The notes under the pieces: model-generated
What the model saw: only the letters and a program-made list of their open reading frames with translations
What the model was told of the DNA's origin: nothing
The model's database searches: none
NCBI RefSeq assembly: GCF_000247815.1
Contig: NC_021678.1
Coordinates: 25,311,036-25,375,035 of the forward strand
Source of the DNA: Ficedula albicollis
Lineage: Eukaryota > Chordata > Aves > Passeriformes > Muscicapidae
DNA length: 64,000 nucleotides
Direction: 5' to 3'
Translations under genes and position numbers: made by a program
Shown here: piece by piece, positions 14,533 to 28,100 of the stretch
Layout: each line of letters starts with the position of its first letter
Numbering within the stretch: the stretch's first letter is position 1

Positions 14533-15090
14533 TCACAGAATCAGTTAGGCTGGAACTGACCTTTGGGATCATCGAGCCCAGCCTGTGGCCCAACTCCCCC
14601 TTGCCAACTACCCCATGACACTGAGTGCCATGTCCAGTCTCTCTTAGAACACCTCCAGGGATGCTGACCCCACCATCCCCCTAGGCAGTCTGTTCCAATG
14701 TTTAATCAGCCCTTCTGAGTAGAAATTCCTCCTGATGTCCAACCTGAACTTCCCATAACACAGCTTGAGGCCCTGTCCTCTTGTCCTGTCACTTGGGAGA
14801 AGAGGCTGACCCCCAGCTCCCTACACCCTCCCTTCAGGCAGTTGTAGAGAGTGATAAGATCACCCCTGAGTTTCCTTTTTGAACAGCCCCAGCTCCCTCA
14901 GCCATTCCTCACAGGACTTTTTTTTAGTCCTCACAGGACTGATTTTAGATTTTTTAGATTTTTCCAGACCCTTCACCAGCTCTGTTGCCCTTCTCTGGAC
15001 TCACTCCAGCACCCCAGTGGCTTTCTTGAGTGAGAGACCAGAGCTGGACACAGCACTCGTGGTGCAGCCTCACCAGTGGAAGAATGACTG
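14533..15090 (-). mobile_element. CR1-type LINE fragment, 5'-truncated, antisense to SORCS3
   Basis: The + strand reads as the reverse complement of a CR1 3' end. It begins tcacagaatcagttaggctg and continues through characteristic CR1 segments such as atcatcgagccca, ctgttccaatgt, cttgtcctgtcac, cagctccctcagccattcct, cttctctggactcactccag and gagctggacacagcactc. The element is therefore in minus orientation, with its 3' end near 14533, and is cut off on its 5' side near 15090, as is usual for CR1. The terminal octamer repeats are almost gone (only cacagaatc remains). A short local duplication inside it (14906-14940) is absent from the family pattern as I remember it. It is not expected to be active. 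Confidence 0.9.
14906..14940. repeat. 22-bp-offset local duplication inside the CR1 copy
   Basis: The motif tcctcacaggact occurs at 14906-14918 and again at 14928-14940, separated by a T-rich linker. It is followed by gattttagattttttagatt, which also looks locally duplicated. Confidence 0.85.
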
Positions 15091-15190
15091 TAACACTCCT
15101 GGTTCTGTATTGTAAGAGTTTCTGTGCTACCAGCAGTGCATCGAGGTGCATTTTATGAAAGCATTGTTAAAAGCACTTTTATGTACACAC

Positions 15191-15204
15191 GTGTGTGTGT
15201 GTGT
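15191..15204. repeat. (GT)7 microsatellite
   Basis: A short GT run follows cacac, giving a small CA/GT palindromic stretch. Confidence 0.9.
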
Positions 15205-16536
15205 GGTTAGAAGCAATATGCAAATATCAGCTTGAGACTGAGGGCAGTAGCAACCCTCCAAGGTGATGAGATTCCAGGGATGGCTTCAGTGGAGCAACCC
15301 AGAGGACAACCAGCTAGGCAGGGTGAGTTTGCCATTAAAGGCCTAAACAAAGTTAAAGCAGGCTTTTCAGGTGTGACTCGTGGAAACCATCTTCTGTCAT
15401 TTTGATATAAGTACAACATTTCTTCCCCTCCACTACTTTAGTAATGTGCTTGGAAGGGGGATCATATTGTGACATGGGGAATGGGAGAGAACATGGTATC
15501 CAGTCTGCTTGTAGTGTCAGACAACTGTAAGGATGTATGGCTAGTTAATCTGGAATTAGATGTAATTAGTAAAGGAAAAGGTTTCAAGTTAAGATTAAAA
15601 ACTGACTCAGAACTTTTCCACCAGTGGGTCACATCTCTTTAAATGTTCAGGCTTTGGTAGCTAAAATTAGCAGCCAACTTTTTTTTTTAATGCTTGTTTT
15701 CTAATTAGGTAATTTGGTGGTGGAGTTGAACCCTACGCTAGATGATTGCAGAAGCTGAAATTGCTAATTGTAGATACCTGCTTTTGAAAAAATGAACCAT
15801 TACCTATGCAAGCTTTCAGCTTCTTCATCACTAGAATAGAGATAGTATTTCCCAGTATGGCTTTTGGGACTTTGCTAGTTTGAATGGATTAGCACAAGAC
15901 AAAAGCTTTAGATTTTTTTGGCCAGAAAAAGTGCTGTGGAAATACAGTATATTATTCTGATATCCTTTGAGATGCTTCTGTAAAACCAGTGGTGACTGTC
16001 ATGATAATAAAGAAAGCCTCAGAGAAGCTAACGAAATAATGATCCCACTTCCTTTCTAGCTATCCTTTGAAAGGGCAAATGCAATGAGTGATAATGGTTT
16101 AATGAGAAGGAGTCATTAGGGCATCCAGCCTGCATCTTTAGAAGTGTGAAAGCATTTCGGGAGATCTTAAAATTACTCAGAGAACAAACACAAAGTAGCT
16201 CTGTCAGAATATTAAACTGTTATTTGTATTCTCTTTTAATGCTGATTGAAACCAGTGATCTCTTTCACTGCCTGGTGGCTGGTACATGGGTAGTCACAGA
16301 AGTGGTTTGCTCATAGCTGCAGTGCTGTTGGAAGGGTAAGATCAAGGAAGTGCCTCTGCTTGCCCTCTGTCTGTTATCCTCTGCTTAGACCTTAGTGTTA
16401 CCTGAGGATTCCTGACTCGTTGAATTTGCATTTGTAGGAGGCCTCATGTACTGGAATTAATTGTCCTGGACTATTCAGTTTCATTAATAAAGCTGCTTCA
16501 GTTTCAAGATTGGCTGGAGAGCGAAGGCTGCTATTT

Positions 16537-16573
16537 TTTTGTTTGTTTGTTTGTTTGATATTGATTCAATATC
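16537..16573. repeat. (GTTT)n followed by 17-bp palindrome
   Basis: Four GTTT units run directly into gatattgattcaatatc at 16557-16573, an inverted repeat with 8-bp arms (gatattga / tcaatatc) around a single T. Confidence 0.9.
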
Positions 16574-18337
16574 AAGAGACAAGAACTTCAGATATTTTGG
16601 GTGGGGGAATTCTATGAAAATACAGTACATTATTGTCATATTGTTTGGGGTATCTGTGTGAAGCCCAGCAGGTGATACTACTGTGCATTAGTACAGAAGA
16701 GTGGTAAGTGCAAATGGAACTAGTATTAGCTCTGTTTTTGTATTAAAGTGTTAACTAAAACACAAGGAAGTTGTTTGAGACTTGAGGCATGCTGGCTGGT
16801 TCAAAGGAGAAAGGTTGGTTCTAACCATTTAAGGAAAGAAGGACTTTACAAAGTATTTAGGAGTTGTCCTTGAAGGATGCACTGAAGGAAATGTGTTGGA
16901 GCCACATCAGTAACCAAGCAAAATTTTGACTTCATGATTCCTGCTGCTTGGAAGCCTGAAAAAACCAGCTGGCTGGTTTTGTGGCCTGGCCCTTTTGGTG
17001 TCACTCTGGACTGCAGCAGCAGCAAGCAAAGCAGCAGAGCTGGTTGCAGGCTCTGTCACTGCTCAGTTTCTCCTGCCAAGTGAGTTGCACTGTGCGTTGT
17101 GATGCCAGAAGTGGCTTGGGCCTTTTCTCTGCCAGACAGAAAAGGAGCAGAGGATTGGTCTCAAGCAGAACCATAAAGCTGCCAATTCTAGAGGCTTGTT
17201 GAACTTAGGAAACCAGATTACTGGAGCTTGGTACTGGAAAAGGCACTGAATTGCTGCATGTCCTCTGATCATCTGCCCAGTAGGAAGTGTGATCAGAGAG
17301 GAGGGCAGGGGCCATGGATTCTCACCCTAACAAAGTTGTAGATAAGTCCAGGTAGGCTTTTTGTGAGGACCTTTCCTTGTCCATCTGCTGAGGGTTGTGT
17401 TTGCTGTGTCCCTATGACAGAAGCTGAGCTGGGTTGGGAGCCAGGCTCTCCCCTCTGTTTGCATGGGCTGGGGGGACTTTTCAGACAAATCAGCTGGTGC
17501 TGAGCACTCCTCAGGTGTGGGATCCTGTACGATGTGCCTGTTGGGTTGTTCTGGTAGGAAAAATCTTGTTTGTTAGGAAAAGAAAGTATGGAAACAGTAG
17601 AGAAACAATCAGGGCAGTGAGGTTTCAAAGATGCCCACAAATGAGGGGGAGGACACTACAGAAACCCCTCTGTGACAAAGCAGCCCTTTTCCCCAGTCAC
17701 GAATGGGTGATGCCACCCCCAGATCATCTGCTCCTCTGGGTGGGATTTGCTAGTGTAGGGGCCTGAATCTGTCTCTGTAATTAAAATTAAATGCCTGGCA
17801 CAAAGTAGGATGGGGGTGACTGAGGACTCAAGATGCCAGTTTCGGCACATTTTTATCTAGACATGAGTTCAGCTGTTACAATTCTGAGCCACATTTGGAT
17901 CCTCATCTTCAAGTCAAAAATCAACCTACCTAAATAAAACTGTTGTTCTTGGGTTTAATTTGGATTCTTACGTTGGATTTGTCTGAAAAAAGAATTTGTA
18001 CTAACGGTGCTGCTGATATCAGAGTCCTCCTATGTGTAGATATAATTTGCAGTCCCACACTGGCACATGAGGGCAGGGCCTGGCCCCAAAGCCCAGCTTC
18101 ATGGGAGCACCACAACTGGCCAGATGTGTATGATTAATGACTGCTGAGACAGTCACTGCCCCAAAGGACTGAAGTTATCTTCGTTTTTCTGCTGGCCACT
18201 CTGAGTGAAACATAAAATCTCGTGTTTTAAGCAGAATAATGCTCAAACTGTAACTTGGAGCATCTGTTCACACAATCATCCCCTCCCCCTGAGCTCTAAT
18301 AACCACAAAAACTCTTTTTGTCTCCTCTTTTCTCCAG

Positions 18338-18437
18338 GTCAACAGACTATGGCACTACCTATGAAAAGCTAAATGACAAAGTAGGCCTGAAGACTGTGCT
18401 GAGCTACCTGTATGTCAGTCCCACTAACAAGAGGAAG
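18338..18437 (+). CDS. SORCS3: SORCS3 internal exon, VPS10p propeller (first in window)
   Basis: This is a 100-bp internal exon of a SorCS-family sorting receptor, a type I membrane protein whose luminal VPS10p domain is a ten-bladed beta-propeller. The acceptor ctccag precedes 18338 and the donor aag|gtaagg follows 18437. The first base completes a codon split across the upstream intron (phase 2). It is followed by 33 codons starting STDYGTTYEKLNDKVGLK and ending YVSPTNKRK, and the exon ends in phase 0. Residues 1-8 (STDYGTTY) form an Asp-box, the S-x-D-x-G-x-T-aromatic loop typical of propeller blades. From memory of the family, SORCS1 and SORCS3 share this segment closely, while SORCS2 differs strongly. 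The downstream exons favour SORCS3. No stop, frameshift or damaged splice site is present. Confidence 0.93.
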
Positions 18438-19510
18438 GTAAGGGAGAGCCATTGCACTGGTAGCTATAGAAACAAAATTACAGCATTCTGAGAGGAATTA
18501 TGATCCTGAAGTGAAAGCTGTTGGTAATTCACAAGAGCTTGAATTTGTTGTCTAAGTTGCACTGATGGAATTCCATGGGATCCCATAGAACTGGTCCTGC
18601 TTTACTTGTGATGATGATGAAGTGCTTAATTCCCTTCTGAATTTGCTGGAGAAGTAAAAAGGTTGCTTTTATTTTCATCTGGCTGTTACAACTTTAAAGA
18701 ACACACACAAATATTTCTGGGTTTCTTGCTTACACCATCTTTGGCTATTACACATTTCCCTGCCTTGTGTCTCCTTATTATTAGAAATACTGAATAAAAG
18801 GCATTTATTTCTGCATTTGACTCTTTTCCCCCACATTTGGAGGTAAAGATGTAAATGACGTTTTCTTTGGTTGCATCATGTAAGGGGGCTGAAAGCAGAA
18901 TATGCCTGTGAGAGTGGGTGGAAGACCTACAATTTGATTAGGTTGTGTGGGAGAGAAGATGAGGTCACAGCTTTCCAAGCCCCTGCTCACTCTTCCCACG
19001 TGATGCAATTAGGGCTGCAGCTGGCTCACACAAGCACAGCCCAGGAACTGCTGCTCAGTGCCTTTCTGGTTTAAAATTATTGCCTGTGTTGATTCAGGGG
19101 AGGTAGTGGGACAAAGATGCTTTCAGCTACCCACAGAAATCAATGCGGGAGGGCTGCAGCACGCAGCTAATTGCTGACAGTGGGGTTGTTTTTGGACAGT
19201 GTAGAGGCCCAGTGCAACATATTTGGCTTGATCACTCCAAACTGGCCATATCCTGTCCTCATCAAAAGATTTCCAAACTAGTAACTTGCTACTTGTACTG
19301 TGCTTATTATGATGGTTGTGTTTTCCATCAGTGCCCAGTCTACAGATGTTTTGGTACTGATGTTTATGTCAGTGTATGCAACCATAAGGCAGACAGCTCT
19401 GGTTACTAAGTGTGTTTGGATGTACAGGGAAGAGGAAGAATGCAGTGGCCAGAGTTTGCCTTATATTTTCCCTGATGCAGGAGCTGAACTGTTGTGACAA
19501 CTACCTTGAC

Positions 19511-19538
19511 TTTTTTTTTAACTTTTTTTTTTTTTTTT
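19511..19538. repeat. T9-aac-T16 homopolymer tract
   Basis: A T-run as long as those beside the two C tracts, but with no C tract or flank duplication. It is a useful internal control for those artefacts. Confidence 0.9.
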
Positions 19539-22051
19539 CCTGAGCAAAACAGATTAAGATGTTTTGTAGTGAGTTTTCCTGGCCTTCACACCCATCCTAT
19601 ATCCAATATGGGGGGCACTGAAGAGTTAATTCTTCTTCATTCTGTTTCCAAAGCAACTCTGCCCACCCAAAAGCACAGGCAATATGCTCAGTTACAAATC
19701 CTACGTCACTGGTGTAAAGACTCCCTCACAAATCAGAGTACAGGGATATATTATTATCTTCTAGCAATTTCTCAGCCTACTGAGCTTTACAGATTAGCAG
19801 TCTTTTTTTTTTTTTAATTAAAACCACCTACATTTCATCATATAGTGGCATATAGGCCTATCTTTACCTGCTGTTTACTTATCTGAGATTAGAAATTTTA
19901 AAGAAATTTTTTTGTTTTCTGTCTTAAGGAAATGATTTCTGGACCTATCTGTGCCCTTGTCATCCCTTCTGAAAAATCTTTTTAAATGTAGAGACAAGCT
20001 GTAAGGAAAACTCATAGGAAAACAGCTTTAGTGCTGGCTGCTGTGGGAACAACTTGCTTCCATTCTTTCTACCTCTGCTAAATATGTGAGCACTGTTACT
20101 GTGCATGCTTAAAGAGCTGCTCTGTCTGAACTCTGCTTTGTTAACCTTCAAAGCCATTCCAGACATTCATGTAGCACTTGAGAAATGTCTGAACAAGGTG
20201 TCACTGGACCAGAGCATCTGAAATTTGTCAAATTCAGGTTTGGGTTTGTTTCCACCCAGTCCTCTTACAGGTACTTTGAGGTTGTGCACTGCAAAAAATG
20301 CGCTAGAGTTGCCTTCTCCCAGTCTCTCTGGGTGAATATTTTTCCTGTGGCATGGGGAGTAAGCAGAATGATTTTGCTGAGCTCCTGAGAACAGCTGCCA
20401 ATACTGAATCACAAAGCAACAGCTGAATCAGTTGCATCCCAGCAGGAAAAGCCCAGGTCCCTTGTGTTTCACCCCCCGCAGCAAAGTGCTGCCTTGTTGA
20501 ACATGATGCAGGGATCTCTTGAGAGCTGCAAAGGAGGTCTTTGCTTGAGGCAGTGAGTGGGGAGGGAGTACCAGCAGTAGCACCCATGCACACGTGAGCC
20601 TGTGAGCACACATGAGCCATGCAGACCTTTCCAGGCAAGGAGTTTTCTTTCTCCTGGACACTCCCTCAGGCACTGAGTGCAGCCTGCATGCCTGGCAGCT
20701 CCTGTCGCTTCCTGATGGGTTTGCACATTGCTGCTGGCCCTGGCTACTCATTAGTGCTCAGAGGATTAGCGCTTACTTGGAGGAGGAGGAAAGCTTTCCA
20801 TACATTCATTCCTAATTGATTTACTAGTGAGAAGGATAATTACTTTTCAGCTACCCTGCAGAACTACAGTGGGAATTACCTGTCAGATTTCTTTGAAGAA
20901 CCAAAATGCCTCTTTTCAGCTGTTAAATAGGAATTATGTGTTCAGCCAAATACCAGTTATATAAACATCATTTACCTGAATTGTGGCATAACCCTGGGCT
21001 CAATTATGAGGCACAGGGATTTAAAAGCTGGTATTTTGCTTTCTTCTTTTAAAAGAAAAGCCTTTTGTTTCTGATTTCTGTTTTTGAAAAAACTTTGGTG
21101 GGAATATTTTAATCTTTTTGGCAACGTGTGCTTTATTTCTTGGGGGGTCAGATTCAGTCGGTAGCTGTTCTTGGCTTTTACATGTTGCCACTGGGTGATA
21201 CCCACCCCACCACTCATGCAGAGTTAATCAAGGCACAGAGCAAAGACTGAGCTGAGGTGGCTTTGGCTGGGGTGCAGATCTGGATGCCAGAGCTCCTGGC
21301 TGCTCTTGGGGCCGAGATGAGGTGTGTCCATTTCCTAGAAATCACAGAAGGTATTGGGAAAAGGCACTTTGCCCTTGTGCAATTTGACATTTGCAGCTAT
21401 GATTAAATCAATATAACATGCACATACCGAAGGAAACTGCTGGAATTCTTTTTCCCAGCTATGATACCTGAGAGGTGTCATTCCCAGTGGTCAGGGCCAG
21501 CTTGGTGATGTGAGACCACCTTGGGTGCTGACATAAGGGAAGTGACGTGTTCAATCTGCAGATCCTGGCTGCATTGGAGTCAAAACACTCCCTGCCGTGA
21601 GCCAGGTGTGCTTCATCTTCCCCTGGAGCTGCCACACTGCTAATTCCCTTCCCTAAGAGCTAACAAGTTCAGGGTTTCACAACATTTGCAAGTGTATGGA
21701 AAGCCTCCTCTGCTGGGAGTTGAGGCTGCCAGACTTGGATCTGCTCTCCTGCAGGTGCTTGGGCTGATTCTCCTCTCATTTGCACAATAAGCACTTGTGT
21801 TAGGATCAGGACAATCTGCATTGAGCTCTCCTTACTGCTGTGAAATTCCAGGTGGTCTTTGCCCTTAGCAAAGACAGCTCTGAAGTCCTGGGGACTGGCT
21901 TTCTTCAGCAGAGAGTTCCTGTCTGGGGCTCTGGTGAGAAGCCAAGTGCTTGCAGTGCTGACCCTTCCAAGCCCATGGAGATGCTCTGATGGGCAGAGTG
22001 GATTCCAGGGCACATCTTCCCCTTCAGTGCATCTGCCCACCCAGCTGTTGG

Positions 22052-22172
22052 CCTGGGAGAAACCCACGGGTGAAGCATCTGCTTTGTGCCGCTGCCAAAT
22101 AGGTTGCAACATCCTGGGAGAAACCCACGGGTGAAGCATCTGCTGTGTGCAGCTGCCAAATAGGTTGCAACA
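22052..22172. repeat. Two-copy tandem duplication, 61-bp unit
   Basis: The unit beginning cctgggagaaacccacgggt occurs at 22053 and 22114. The copies differ at two internal sites (gctttgtgccgc against gctgtgtgcagc). Confidence 0.95.
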
Positions 22173-25100
22173 AGCAGGTAACCTGTAAACTTCAGAATGG
22201 AGAAATTTTCATGTCTGTTCAGCAGAACCCCTTCCTTACAGATGAATGGGATTTAACAGTACATGTTTGAGTGCTCTGGAAAGCTGAAATTAGCAAAATG
22301 CTTATCTTTGGTTTTTCTACCCTGAAGCCTGTTGTCTGTCTTTGGGAATATGACAAAAAGCTGCTTACTCTCTGCTGGGCAGAGATCTTGCTTCCCTGCT
22401 GACCTTTAATTTAAAACTGTATTTTGGACGTTAGTTACATTTTACTAGAGGCAGATTTTCACAGCGGTCTGGGAATTAAAAGTGTTTATTTCTTCCAAAA
22501 CATGAAGGGGAAAATCTCTTTTTTTGTTAAAGGGAACATTTCTCTTGACTTTTTATATTTCCATTTCCTTTTTATCCCAATTCTCTTCTTTCTTTATGGT
22601 CGCTGAAAAAAATTCTGTTAGAAAATTGAATAATTTCCACAAAAAATTAAGCTTCTGATTCTTTGCTGAACTGGCTGCACTTCAAAATGTCACTGCTTGT
22701 AGCTGAAATGTTGTGATTCCATATTTTCTAGCATGAGTTGGTCTGCTGGGTAAGATACCCTATTGTGAGAACATTTGCTTTCTTCTTGGTTGTCAATAGC
22801 AGGGTTCATTTTACAACTGATGCCTCACAGAGGGATGTAAAGCCCTTCCAAAAGGGTGCAGAAAGAAGATGAGAATTGGAGTCCCATATATCTAAAGCAC
22901 TGCTCCTTTCAGGCACAAAGGTGCCACTTTGAATCTCAAGGAATTGTTGAACCATATATTTTAGGTATTTCTTTTTCCTTTGAAATATTCTGTAAAGAGT
23001 GCTCATTCTTGGTGAAGATGTTGTTTAGTTGAAAACCCAGTTCTCACTACAAAACTTTTATCTCTACCTTTGGGAATACTGTGGAGGTGGAGAGGATGGA
23101 GTTAAAAAAATTTAAAAGAAAGAGAGGAAGAGAATAACAACTCTGACAAATCAACCCCACTTTCCTGTATAGAGTATTGCTCAGATAAGGTGTGGATAAA
23201 CTGGAAGCCCTGATTGCATTTAAGATCTGAGGTGACAGTTCTGATGTCTTAGAAATACCTTCCTTCATGAATTTGCTATGCAATTCAGTTGGCTGCAGAT
23301 GTCTTTAGCTTTTCCCCTGAGCTATTACAATCACTGTTGCAGGTGATGACTTGAAGAATTAAAAGGTCTGTAGCCTTTTATGCTGGCTGTCTGAACAGAA
23401 GCATCACCCAGGTGCAGTGCATGAAATGAGGACTCCCCCCATTTTCCCTTATACCAGAACTGAAGCATTTTAGGTTTTATTTAAAAGTAGACCTCCCAGC
23501 TAAGCTATTTGAACAGTAGGTGCAAACAGAATAAAGCAGAAATAAAATTATGGTGCTCAGTTATAGCTTTGAGAAAATGGTTTTTCAGACTTGTTTTTTT
23601 CATTGTCACAGAATCAAAATGGAGGGGCAGTGCAAGTCACTGAAGCTGTAAAAGCCAAAATCATGCTGCACCTCTCATACCTCATCATGCCTCTGAACTT
23701 GGCCCATCAGAAGGAGAAATGTTTAGAGGTCTGTAGAGAGTAAGAATTTCTGAAAGATAAATCTAATTAGATTTGTTTGTGTCTGTGCAGTTTCTTGGGG
23801 GTGAAGTGCAGCAGCTGTTTATGAGCTGGCAGAGAGCAATGCTGTGTTGCTGCTCACATTAATGAAGGAAGAAATTAATTGTCTGTAATACTGTAATTGC
23901 AGAGGAATGCGTCAGCCTGACTGGTGGCTAGCTAGAATATTGGGAGTGACACCTCCCTTTACAGAAACTGGGACTCCAAAATAAGCACAAGTCACTTGGA
24001 CCTCCCTTTTATTTCTTCTTGCTCACTTGGGAGCAAAACCTGTCCTGGCCTTCTGTATCTCCAAAGGGAATTCCTCAGCTGTGATTGGGTCTCAGGGCAG
24101 AACCATGCTTCAAACTTGTTTTGGTTTCGCCTTCATTTCTTAGTTCCCATGCTCCCAAGGGGAATTCTATAGCATTTTGTTCTCTCCTTACTCATCAAAT
24201 GTGTGTCAGGTTGATGAGGCAGAGATTCCAGCATGTACCTGATGCTTGCTAGCCCAACCTGAACTGAGCTGCCAGGCTTAGCCACAGCTCCCATTAATCA
24301 TCTGCTGCTTTTTCCTAAGACTGCATCCCCTGCTGGTGGGGAACTGAGCTCTGGCGTATCCTAAAGCCATTTGGGGTTTAGGAAGATGGAAGGTTTCCTT
24401 GGACCCTTTTTCCTCATTGTGCTGACACCGTGATCAAGGGTCTGTGCTGAAAACTGGCACTTGCTGATGTGTTCTCGAGAATGTATTTGTAACTCAGTGG
24501 GGCTGAGTTAGAGCCACAGGGCAGGAGTGATGGAACAAGCTGTTTCTACTGTCTTTCATCCCTAATCTTTCCCTTCAGCCTAATGGAATACAATCACTAA
24601 ATAGCTCTTGGTTTTGCAGCTGCCATTAACAGGGACTAAATTACCTGACCTGCAAATGCTGCTGTAAAATTCCCAATGTGCACCCCTCCTCTGGACTCTT
24701 GGAGCTGTATATGACATTCTGTGTCCCTCAGGGCTCCAAAATCCTTGCCACCCAGTCCAGAGTTGATGTGGGCAGATAGGAAAGCTGTGAAACACAGTGC
24801 CTGGCTTAGCTGAGCTCGGGTTTGCCTGCTCTGGTTATACCAGTGGATTGTACAGATGTGACTGTGATCAGGGTAACATCTCAGCGTGTCCATCTCATAA
24901 AAACACTCCAGGGACAGTCACACTCCATCTCCAGAACTGAAAATTTAAATAGAGGAATAAAATGTGAATGAAGAAGTAATATTTTTTTTCACTTACTGGT
25001 GTTGCAAAGATGATTTTCTCAGGGTCACCCACAACATTTATGGAAGAGTGAGAGGTTGTGTGACATGATGTGTTTTATCTACAAGGTGCAGTCCTGTGAG

Positions 25101-28100
25101 CTGTTGTACGTGGAATTCTCTCTACTTGTCCAATTAATTCAGCTTGAATTTGGCACCTGGGAAAAGAGATCATTTTTGTAAATGTTTGCAGGACTGTGAT
25201 GTGCAACAGTGTGAAAGAAATCCTGAGTTACAGACATTTTGTAATACTGCAAGAAGAGGACTTTAGGAATTTCTTGTTTTGAATGGTTTTCTGTTTTCTA
25301 TTTTGAATTCTGCAGTCACATTTTCAGAGTAGGTTTCTTTGACCTTTCCTACCTAAGATATATCCTGATGCTGGATGACTTGGTTTATTCATGTTTTGAA
25401 CATGGTCCAAGATCAATGGAGGCATAAAGGCATAAGTCCTCCTAAATCTTTTTCAGTATGTCCAAGTTGGTTTATTTGTTGCTTTTTTCTGTTGTGTCTT
25501 TTGTGTGTGAGTTTAAAAAAAATATTACTAATATATTTGGCTATTTTGCCTCCTTATGAATCTTTGTAGTCAAGATACTCCTGTGAGAGTTTTCTGCCTT
25601 CCTGCAGTCAGGGACTGTGGGGCCTGGCATGCCAGATGCCCCACTGGAACCTGACCTGACCTGTAGGATCCTGTCCCTAAAGAAAGAGCAAACAAAGTCT
25701 GTTTGCTTGCAGGTTTTCATTTCTGGCTTCACCTGAACCATACAGAAAAACAGAGCTTGTGCAACATCTGTGGTCTGGGAGATGATCATCTTCCAGCACA
25801 GACAACATAGAATTGGGATTCAAACTTATAAGAGACCCCCAATGGAAGTTTTCCCCTTTCCTAAACACTGTGATCATTGCCCTCCAGGAAAGGCTGTCCC
25901 TTGGAATTCATGAATGTGAAAACTGGGGATTCCTGGTGCAGTTGGTTCTCTCAAGAAGCAGATACATTTAAAAACAAACAGGGAAAAAAACCCAACCAGA
26001 TCCACTGAACCACACACGCTGCTCATCAGCTGTTTCTAAAAATAAATGCAATTGAGATAATTAACAAAATACTCCCATATGGCATTATTTAATGGGGCTG
26101 AAGGGAAGAGGGTTAGAAAATAGGTATAAATAGAAACAGCCATTTACAATGAAAGCCATTCTTTCAGTGCTTGTGAAGGAAAAGAAGTTCATATATTGCA
26201 AAGCTTGAGTTAGTGTTGTCTTTGTGTACCTTTGTACATCTGTATTTCAAATTGCAAAGAATTTTTGGAGCAGAGGGACCTGGTAAGAGTGATAAGCTTG
26301 GCAGGATACTGGTGCATATCTATGACAGGGCTAAAATTCACTCCCTCTCTCCTGTTGCACTCTGCCTGCTCCACCTTGTCTTGCTCCAGTCAGGGCCCTA
26401 CAGAGAGTTAGGGAGGTTACGAGGCTGTTAAGACAAGAAATGGGCTAAAACTGAAGAAGTCCCATCCACATTCAGATGTCGAGTTCCCAGAACTGGCTGT
26501 CAGAAAAACAGAGGCAGTTTGCTCCAGTTTGGACAGTGAGTGTTAAAGGACAGATCAGGAGTTATGATATCAACTAAAATAAAGCTGCAGTTTTATCACC
26601 TAGCATGAGCATTGCTTTTATGAAGTGGGCAGAGTGGAGCTGTGTGAGCTTTCAGGGTGTCTTGCCTTGATGAGAGGGAGGAGAGAGTCTGTCAGGAGAC
26701 ATCACCTTTTACAGGGCTACCTGTATTAAACATGTTGTCTGTCAGCAGGGTGAACACAGCTGCAGTTCCTGATATAGGGCGATTTTATGAGACTTTTTTC
26801 CTTTCTCCATCCTCCTTACCACACTCTGAAACATGGCCATCTCATTTACTGCTGTAGCTGCAATAATAGATTAATTTATGAAGTATGAAAAATAAGGTAG
26901 TTTTGAATTAACGAGGAGGGGCATGGTGCTTCACAGACAGCAGGATAATCAATCAATAATACTGAGTACTATATCCTGTTATTAAAGAGGAGGGAAAAAT
27001 AAGACAATGGGTGGAGAGCAGCTCTTGGTAAAGGGGCAGGTGTGTCCTTTTGAAGACCATATAGTGATCTGACCTTGATCTTTTGTGATAAGAGCTGGTT
27101 CACCAAGACTTATTTATTTCTCTTTGAGGAAAATCCTCCCCCCACCCCCTGCCAGCCCCAAACCCAATACTAAGTGGCAAAATATCTTTCTACTTAATTC
27201 TTCTACAAAGTGAAGAATAGAGAAGCTCAGCATTACTGAGTGAATTCTCATTTTAATAGCTTAGATTAGCAGGGCACGTGCTGGCCACAGTCTCAGTTTG
27301 TGGTGCATGCAGTGTAACTTTTATGTCAGCTCTGCTGTTATCAATTCTGTGTAAAATATTTTATCCCAAGCAAGACTGGGAACCCTGGAAACACTTCTGT
27401 GACTGTGTTAGAATCAGTTTTCTTCAGCGTGGAGCTTGGCTGGGCTAGATCTTAGAGAGTTATTTCACTATGTCGTGGAGTGCTTGAGGCTTCTTTTTGC
27501 ATTAGTGGGAGTTCATTGCCCTTCACCCTCTCTGTTCTAAGATGCCTTTTTTTCATTGTACACAGACAGATGTTACTGGACTCCAGAAGTAATGACAGGG
27601 CTTTTCTAAGTGGTGCACAGATGCAGTTAGGGAAAGAAAACTCAGGCTGTAATTTTCTTATAAATCTAGGCAATCAACACTTAGACCAGTCCTTCTATCT
27701 CTGAGGAGAGATTGGTTCTGCCTTTTACAGTGAGCCCTCTAATATTTTAATTCTCTGTTGCTGACAAAAAAAGCTCATCTGACATCTTTTGTCTCCCTTG
27801 GAACCTACCCATGGCAGACCAATGTGATCCTTAAAAATGCCTGCAAGAGAGCAACAAAACTCGTGAAGCAGCTGTGCTCAGAGATTGAGAGGCAATGGAA
27901 TGGGTGCAAGGAATGCAGTGCTCAGGACCTGGAAATGGGTGGAAAGATGGAGTAAGCTTGGCACTTTTCTGACATTTGCCAATCAATTCTAAAACCAAAT
28001 TGTCAGGGTTGTGTTGGAGATAAAACTCTTATCCCCTCTTCCAATTCTGTTTGCTCTTACACTGGTTCTTCAGAACCCTACAGTGACCAGAGCTCACACA

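Noticed and set aside
18338..18437. Assignment to SORCS1
   Set aside because: This exon alone fits both paralogues, but the third exon (SSMDFGR, LMHER) fits SORCS3 and not SORCS1.
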